A DNA stretch of 8,833 nt, from NCBI GenBank assembly GCA_013298325.1, contig JAAFHJ010000175.1, positions 1 to 8,833 of the forward strand. The letters are read 5' to 3'. Source of the DNA: Myxococcales bacterium. Lineage in GTDB: Bacteria > Myxococcota_A > Polyangia > Polyangiales > Polyangiaceae. Below, in pieces: positions 6,801 to 8,833 of this stretch (position 1 is its first letter; each line of letters begins with the position of its first letter). Below the pieces are notes generated by a model. The model searched no databases and was not told where the DNA came from. It saw nothing but the letters and a program-made list of their open reading frames with translations. A program made the position numbers and the translations under genes.

Positions 6801-6992
6801 AAGAAGATGGACTTCTCGGCCGACCTCCCCCTGCGACCGGGAATCAATGTGATTACGGTCATCGCACGGGAAACGCCGGATACCATTGGGCGAAAGGTCT
6901 TTATCGTTCGTCGTGATGCGCCCGACGGGACGCCCATGGTGACGCCGAAGAATGAAGAAGATCTCGGCGAAACTGGCGGCGACGACGACTGA
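3858..6992 (+). CDS. Membrane-anchored S41 (CtpA/Prc-type) C-terminal processing peptidase with long multidomain C-terminal extension
   Basis: A 1044-residue serine peptidase of the tail-processing family, acting in the periplasm. The order is: basic N-terminus and hydrophobic segment (about 13-31, signal or uncleaved anchor; an Ala-Asn-Ala site at 43-45 is rather distant); N-terminal helical domain (about 55-185, ending in GMLHTLDPHSVLLSPDAY); PDZ domain (about 187-265, with GQFGGLGIVI and the PAGRAGIKKYD turn); and the S41 core (about 290-460). The core has LVLDLRGNPGGLLD (327-340), the nucleophile Ser392 in NSASASEIVAGAL, Lys417 in GETTFGKGSVQ and Gln421. The 25-residue Ser-Lys spacing equals that of E. 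coli Prc, so the enzyme looks active. Residues about 594-1020 appear to be two CARDB-like Ig-fold domains (594-662, 729-840), a bacterial SH3-like domain (857-912) and a last beta-sandwich-like domain (928-1020), then an acidic tail. Ordinary CtpA proteins are about 400-550 residues. The start is GTG. pdxJ follows 30 bases downstream. Confidence 0.95.
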   Translation: MRRCMRTFLRASKYVVLFGAFGISSWLALRMRGDGLWNGLQTANAANTKAAEPYDLKQVKVAHEVLKTIKDRYVDPKRVRPREMLLSALDFVQRDVAQVIVTHDENAPTVKVRVDTQEREFRVDNVLGPWDVEARLREIFSFVQDGLRGTEVDLREVEYAACNGMLHTLDPHSVLLSPDAYKEMSTSTSGQFGGLGIVISIRDGQLTVMNPMPGTPAGRAGIKKYDRITMIDNESTLNMGLSEAVNHLRGVPGTKVKIMIHRDGDGGWPGSKPFELVREVIKVQSVEHKLLDGNVGYVRLKQFTATTTSDMEAALADMKRGGELKGLVLDLRGNPGGLLDQAAKVVDKFVEKGPIVATVGNPSEGREEKTAKVEGTEPNYPIVLLVSGNSASASEIVAGALKNHDRAVIVGETTFGKGSVQLIFSEFPDKAALKLTIAQYLTEPGDISIQGTGVTPDIELDPMTADTQEMDLTVDTGGIRERDLSRSLQNARIREGQKPLELVRYSLTSKERQDLRERGGDPDDGVALDFPIRFARDLASKIPMGTRSDQLRAAKPIVEKVRAEEVAKVGAELGKLGIDWADAPADAAATPVPVEVKLETDAANNEVAAGEPLVLKATITNKGAVPLFRVSGVTKSDNAYFENKELVIGKLEPGKSKTVSIPLGYCETQGYKAGSSQPLPKDAPRVCHLPKDMVSRADWLSVAFDEAKGRIKGDSRVQVTVKGQDRPQFAYTYQLAEEKKGNGDGKPQPGETFAMYLVVKNVGKGKATGGQASVRNLSGDGLLLHEGRFDVALNPGESKKLKFTFDINKPPAGDDEVKLELTLADRDLRETVVEKVRMPISAPIAVANGGGSKKAGGAGATLLEAPEAGARSFARLPGGTAATVLGTAGEFTKLALGDGRFAFAKSAELEAGGAPTPTVAFDDVFGHSPPSIEIAAPPLAVRDTHFLLKGSADDTARILDGYIFVGSKKVFYQSNRNGANPKKMDFSADLPLRPGINVITVIARETPDTIGRKVFIVRRDAPDGTPMVTPKNEEDLGETGGDDD

Positions 6993-7022
6993 GAACCCCT
7001 TTTCTTTCGCCCAAGAATCTCC

Positions 7023-7751
7023 ATGAGACTTCACGTCAACATCGATCACGTCGCCACGCTCCGAAACGCGCGCGGAACGACCTACCCAGACCCGGTCCTC
7101 GCCGCGGAAGCCTGCCTCCGCGCTGGCGCCCACGGCATCACCGCCCACCTCCGTGAGGATCGCCGCCACATCCGCGATGCCGATGTGTTCGCGCTCCGCG
7201 GGCTTCTTCGCCGCACCGGCCACCTCTTCAATTTGGAGATGGCGGCGACGGAAGAAATGCGCGGAATTGCTCTGGAAGTACGGCCCGAGTGCGTGACGCT
7301 TGTGCCCGAGCGACGGGAAGAGCGCACGACCGAGGGGGGCCTCGACGCACGCGGGCAGGCGGCGATGCTCGGCCCGTACGTTAAATCCCTGCAAGATGCA
7401 GGTATCAAGGTCAGTCTTTTCGTCGCCGCCGTTCCGGATCAGTTGCAGATCTCGAAGACGTTGGGCTGCGAACAGGTCGAGCTTCATACGGGCGAATACG
7501 CCCACGCGTTCGGTACGCCGGCGGCAGCGACCGAGCTTTCCCGTCTTGCGGAAGGGGCCCGGTTCGCCCACGAAATCGGGCTCGAAGTTGCGGCTGGGCA
7601 CGGCCTTACGCTTGCGAACGTGCCGGATCTCGTGAAGATTTCGGAGATTGTGGAACTGAACATCGGCCATGCGATGATCGGCGATGCCATCTTTCTCGGC
7701 ATCGACGGGGCGACGAAGGCGATGCTTGCTGCGCTTGGCGTTGCGGCGTGA
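7023..7751 (+). CDS. pdxJ: Pyridoxine 5'-phosphate synthase PdxJ
   Basis: A 242-residue cytoplasmic TIM-barrel enzyme. It condenses 1-deoxy-D-xylulose 5-phosphate with 3-amino-2-oxopropyl phosphate to give pyridoxine 5'-phosphate, the last ring-forming step of DXP-dependent vitamin B6 synthesis. Recognised family motifs in order: VNIDHVATLRNARGTTYPDP (5-24), HLREDRRHI (42-50), NLEMAATEEM (70-79), LVPERREERTTEGGLD (93-108), ELHTGEYA (153-160), AGHGLTLANV (191-200) and ELNIGHAMIG (211-220). Catalytic residues corresponding to E. coli His45, Glu72 and His193 are His42, Glu72 and His193, so the enzyme should be active. Length is normal, with a slightly shorter N-terminus than in E. coli. The ATG at 7023 lies directly before the first conserved strand; no Shine-Dalgarno is visible. 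Its last four bases overlap the start of acpS (GTGA). The pdxJ-acpS order is also seen in E. coli and other Proteobacteria. Confidence 0.98.
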   Translation: MRLHVNIDHVATLRNARGTTYPDPVLAAEACLRAGAHGITAHLREDRRHIRDADVFALRGLLRRTGHLFNLEMAATEEMRGIALEVRPECVTLVPERREERTTEGGLDARGQAAMLGPYVKSLQDAGIKVSLFVAAVPDQLQISKTLGCEQVELHTGEYAHAFGTPAAATELSRLAEGARFAHEIGLEVAAGHGLTLANVPDLVKISEIVELNIGHAMIGDAIFLGIDGATKAMLAALGVAA

Positions 7752-8137
7752 TCGTCGGCGTCGGCATCGATGTTTGCTCGATTGAGCGCGTCGAAGGAAT
7801 TTTGAGCCGCACGGGCGAGCGATTCCTCGCCCGGATCCTCTCGCCACGGGAGCGCGAGTCGATCGCCGGACGCAAGGACCTGGCTACCGCCGTCGCTGCC
7901 CGCTTCGCCGCGAAGGAGGCCTACTCGAAGTGCCTCGATGGCGCGCGGGGCGTACCGTGGCATTCCGTTGAAATTCTCAATGCGCCGAGCGGTCGTCCGG
8001 AGCTTCTCCTTCACGGGGAAGCGCTCGATCGCGTTCACGCATTTGGCGGAAATTATTGGCATATCTCGATGAGTCACGACGCAAAAATTGCGATCGCCAC
8101 CGTCATCGTCGAGTTGCGCCCTGCGAAAGAACCGTGA
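7748..8137 (+). CDS. acpS: Holo-[acyl-carrier-protein] synthase AcpS
   Basis: A 129-residue cytoplasmic phosphopantetheinyl transferase. It moves the 4'-phosphopantetheine arm of coenzyme A onto a serine of apo-acyl carrier protein, activating it for fatty acid synthesis. The signature motifs are present: VGVGIDVCSIERVE (3-16) with Mg ligand Asp8, and RFAAKEAYSKCL (52-63) with the second ligand Glu57. They are followed by the conserved SGRPELLLHG (81-90) and HISMSHDAKIAIATVI (105-120). Length is usual for the AcpS (short, single-domain) type, not the Sfp type. The GTG start at 7748 overlaps the pdxJ stop by 4 bases (GTGA), and the gene ends in a second GTGA overlap with nnrE. No separate Shine-Dalgarno is visible, which fits translational coupling. 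It probably shares a transcript with pdxJ and nnrE. Confidence 0.97.
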   Translation: MIVGVGIDVCSIERVEGILSRTGERFLARILSPRERESIAGRKDLATAVAARFAAKEAYSKCLDGARGVPWHSVEILNAPSGRPELLLHGEALDRVHAFGGNYWHISMSHDAKIAIATVIVELRPAKEP

Positions 8138-8833
8138 ATCGCGTGCCGCTCCGCCACGAACTTCTGCTTTTGACCGCCTCCGAAGTCCGCGCGTTTGACG
8201 AGGCACGGATCGCCGCGGGGACGCCGTCGTTGCTGCTCATGGAGAACGCCGGTCGGGCGGCCGCCGACGCCCTTTTGGCCGACCTTGCGACACGCTACGG
8301 TTGCAATATACGTAAAAAAATCATTGTGTTGGCCGGGGCCGGGAACAACGGCGGGGATGGCTACGTCGTCGCCCGGCGCCTCCGGACGCTTGGCTGGGAT
8401 GCGACGGTGTTTGCGCTCGCGCCGCCGGCGACCCCGGAGGCAGCGACGATGAAGCAGGCACTTGTCGCGATTGCGCCGGAAGCCTTGGTGGTGCGCGACC
8501 CGCCCGATTTCGAGGACGCCGTCGTCGTCGATGCGCTCTTCGGCGTCGGCCTCACGCGCCCCCTCGTCGATCACGCCGCGGCCCTCGTGTCAGCGGCAAA
8601 TTCGGCGCGCCAACGAGGGGCGGCTCGCGTCTACTCTCTCGATATTCCTTCTGGAATCGATGCAGATACCGGCGAAGTCCGCGGCGTCGCCATCGTGGCC
8701 GACGTCACCATCGCTTTCGCATTCGCCAAGCGCGGAGCCTACACGCCGCGTGGGGCCGCGCATGCTGGGCGCCGGCTGCTCGTCGATATCGGTGTACCCT
8801 GCAGTCTTCTCGAACTGGCGGTTGCGGCTACGG
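8134..8833 (+). CDS. nnrE: NAD(P)H-hydrate epimerase (YjeF N-terminal domain), cut by the window end; may be bifunctional Nnr
   Basis: The gene is open from a GTG at 8134 to the end of the window, giving 233 visible residues. The YjeF N-terminal domain interconverts R and S forms of hydrated NAD(P)H so that a dehydratase can restore the cofactor. Visible motifs: LLTASEVRAFDEARIAAGTP (12-31, the usual start), LLMENAGRAAAD (34-45), VLAGAGNNGGDGYVVARRL (65-83, ligand and K+ binding loop with Asn71-Asn72), VVDALFGVGLTRPL (131-144) and YSLDIPSGIDADTG (167-180). The visible part reaches only the end of the epimerase domain. Whether a C-terminal ADP-dependent dehydratase domain follows, as in most bacterial proteins, cannot be seen. 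The GTG overlaps the acpS stop (GTGA at 8134-8137); a second in-frame GTG lies at 8143. An A7 run at 8314-8320 is in a locally AT-rich patch, but the frame is intact through it. Confidence 0.94.
   Translation, partial: MNRVPLRHELLLLTASEVRAFDEARIAAGTPSLLLMENAGRAAADALLADLATRYGCNIRKKIIVLAGAGNNGGDGYVVARRLRTLGWDATVFALAPPATPEAATMKQALVAIAPEALVVRDPPDFEDAVVVDALFGVGLTRPLVDHAAALVSAANSARQRGAARVYSLDIPSGIDADTGEVRGVAIVADVTIAFAFAKRGAYTPRGAAHAGRRLLVDIGVPCSLLELAVAAT

Noticed and set aside
6756..7847. A 363-codon - strand frame opposite pdxJ
   Set aside because: It is in codon register with pdxJ, whose catalytic motifs are all intact on the + strand.
1..8833. Search by eye for tRNA or rRNA genes, CRISPR repeats, insertion sequences, attachment sites and toxin-antitoxin or defence genes
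   Set aside because: None was seen. All stretches between genes are 75 bases or shorter, and all confident proteins are housekeeping, envelope or unknown. A small RNA antisense to a gene cannot be excluded by reading alone.

Overview
The window is high-GC bacterial DNA that is almost entirely coding. The longest gap between genes is 75 bases. It carries eight protein genes, seven on the + strand and one on the - strand; the first and last are cut by the window edges. The organism is most likely a member of the Myxococcota or a related former deltaproteobacterial lineage. This is inferred from three things: base composition, a very long S41 peptidase of a type I associate with that group, and an alanine- and lysine-rich lipoprotein of unknown function. 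No sequence search was possible.

Left part (1-1121): the 3' end of an amidohydrolase gene overlaps, by an ATGA junction, a UbiA-family membrane prenyltransferase. The amidohydrolase tail is easy to miss because its start lies outside the window. The pairing suggests menaquinone synthesis by the futalosine route, with aminodeoxyfutalosine deaminase followed by MqnP. That functional reading is an inference.

Middle part (1129-3782): a short PQQ-type beta-propeller-like protein lies on the - strand. It converges on the prenyltransferase with only 7 bases between the stop codons. It diverges, across 56 bases, from a 453-residue predicted lipoprotein of unknown function. A class I SAM-dependent methyltransferase of unknown substrate follows.

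Right part (3858-8833): a 1044-residue membrane-anchored S41 (CtpA/Prc-type) peptidase has an intact Ser/Lys dyad and a C-terminal extension of more than 500 residues that looks like several beta-rich domains. It is followed 30 bases later by a tightly packed set: pdxJ (vitamin B6), acpS (acyl carrier protein activation) and nnrE (repair of damaged NAD(P)H). Both junctions in this set are 4-base GTGA overlaps, so the three genes are probably translated in a coupled way. They are housekeeping cofactor genes.

I saw no tRNA, rRNA, CRISPR array, insertion sequence, phage gene or clear defence system, and no convincing new multi-gene system. The most interesting items are the C-terminal architecture of the S41 peptidase, the truncated amidohydrolase/prenyltransferase pair, and the two uncharacterised genes (short propeller and lipoprotein) transcribed away from each other. 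Very long antisense open frames are present but are explained by codon usage.
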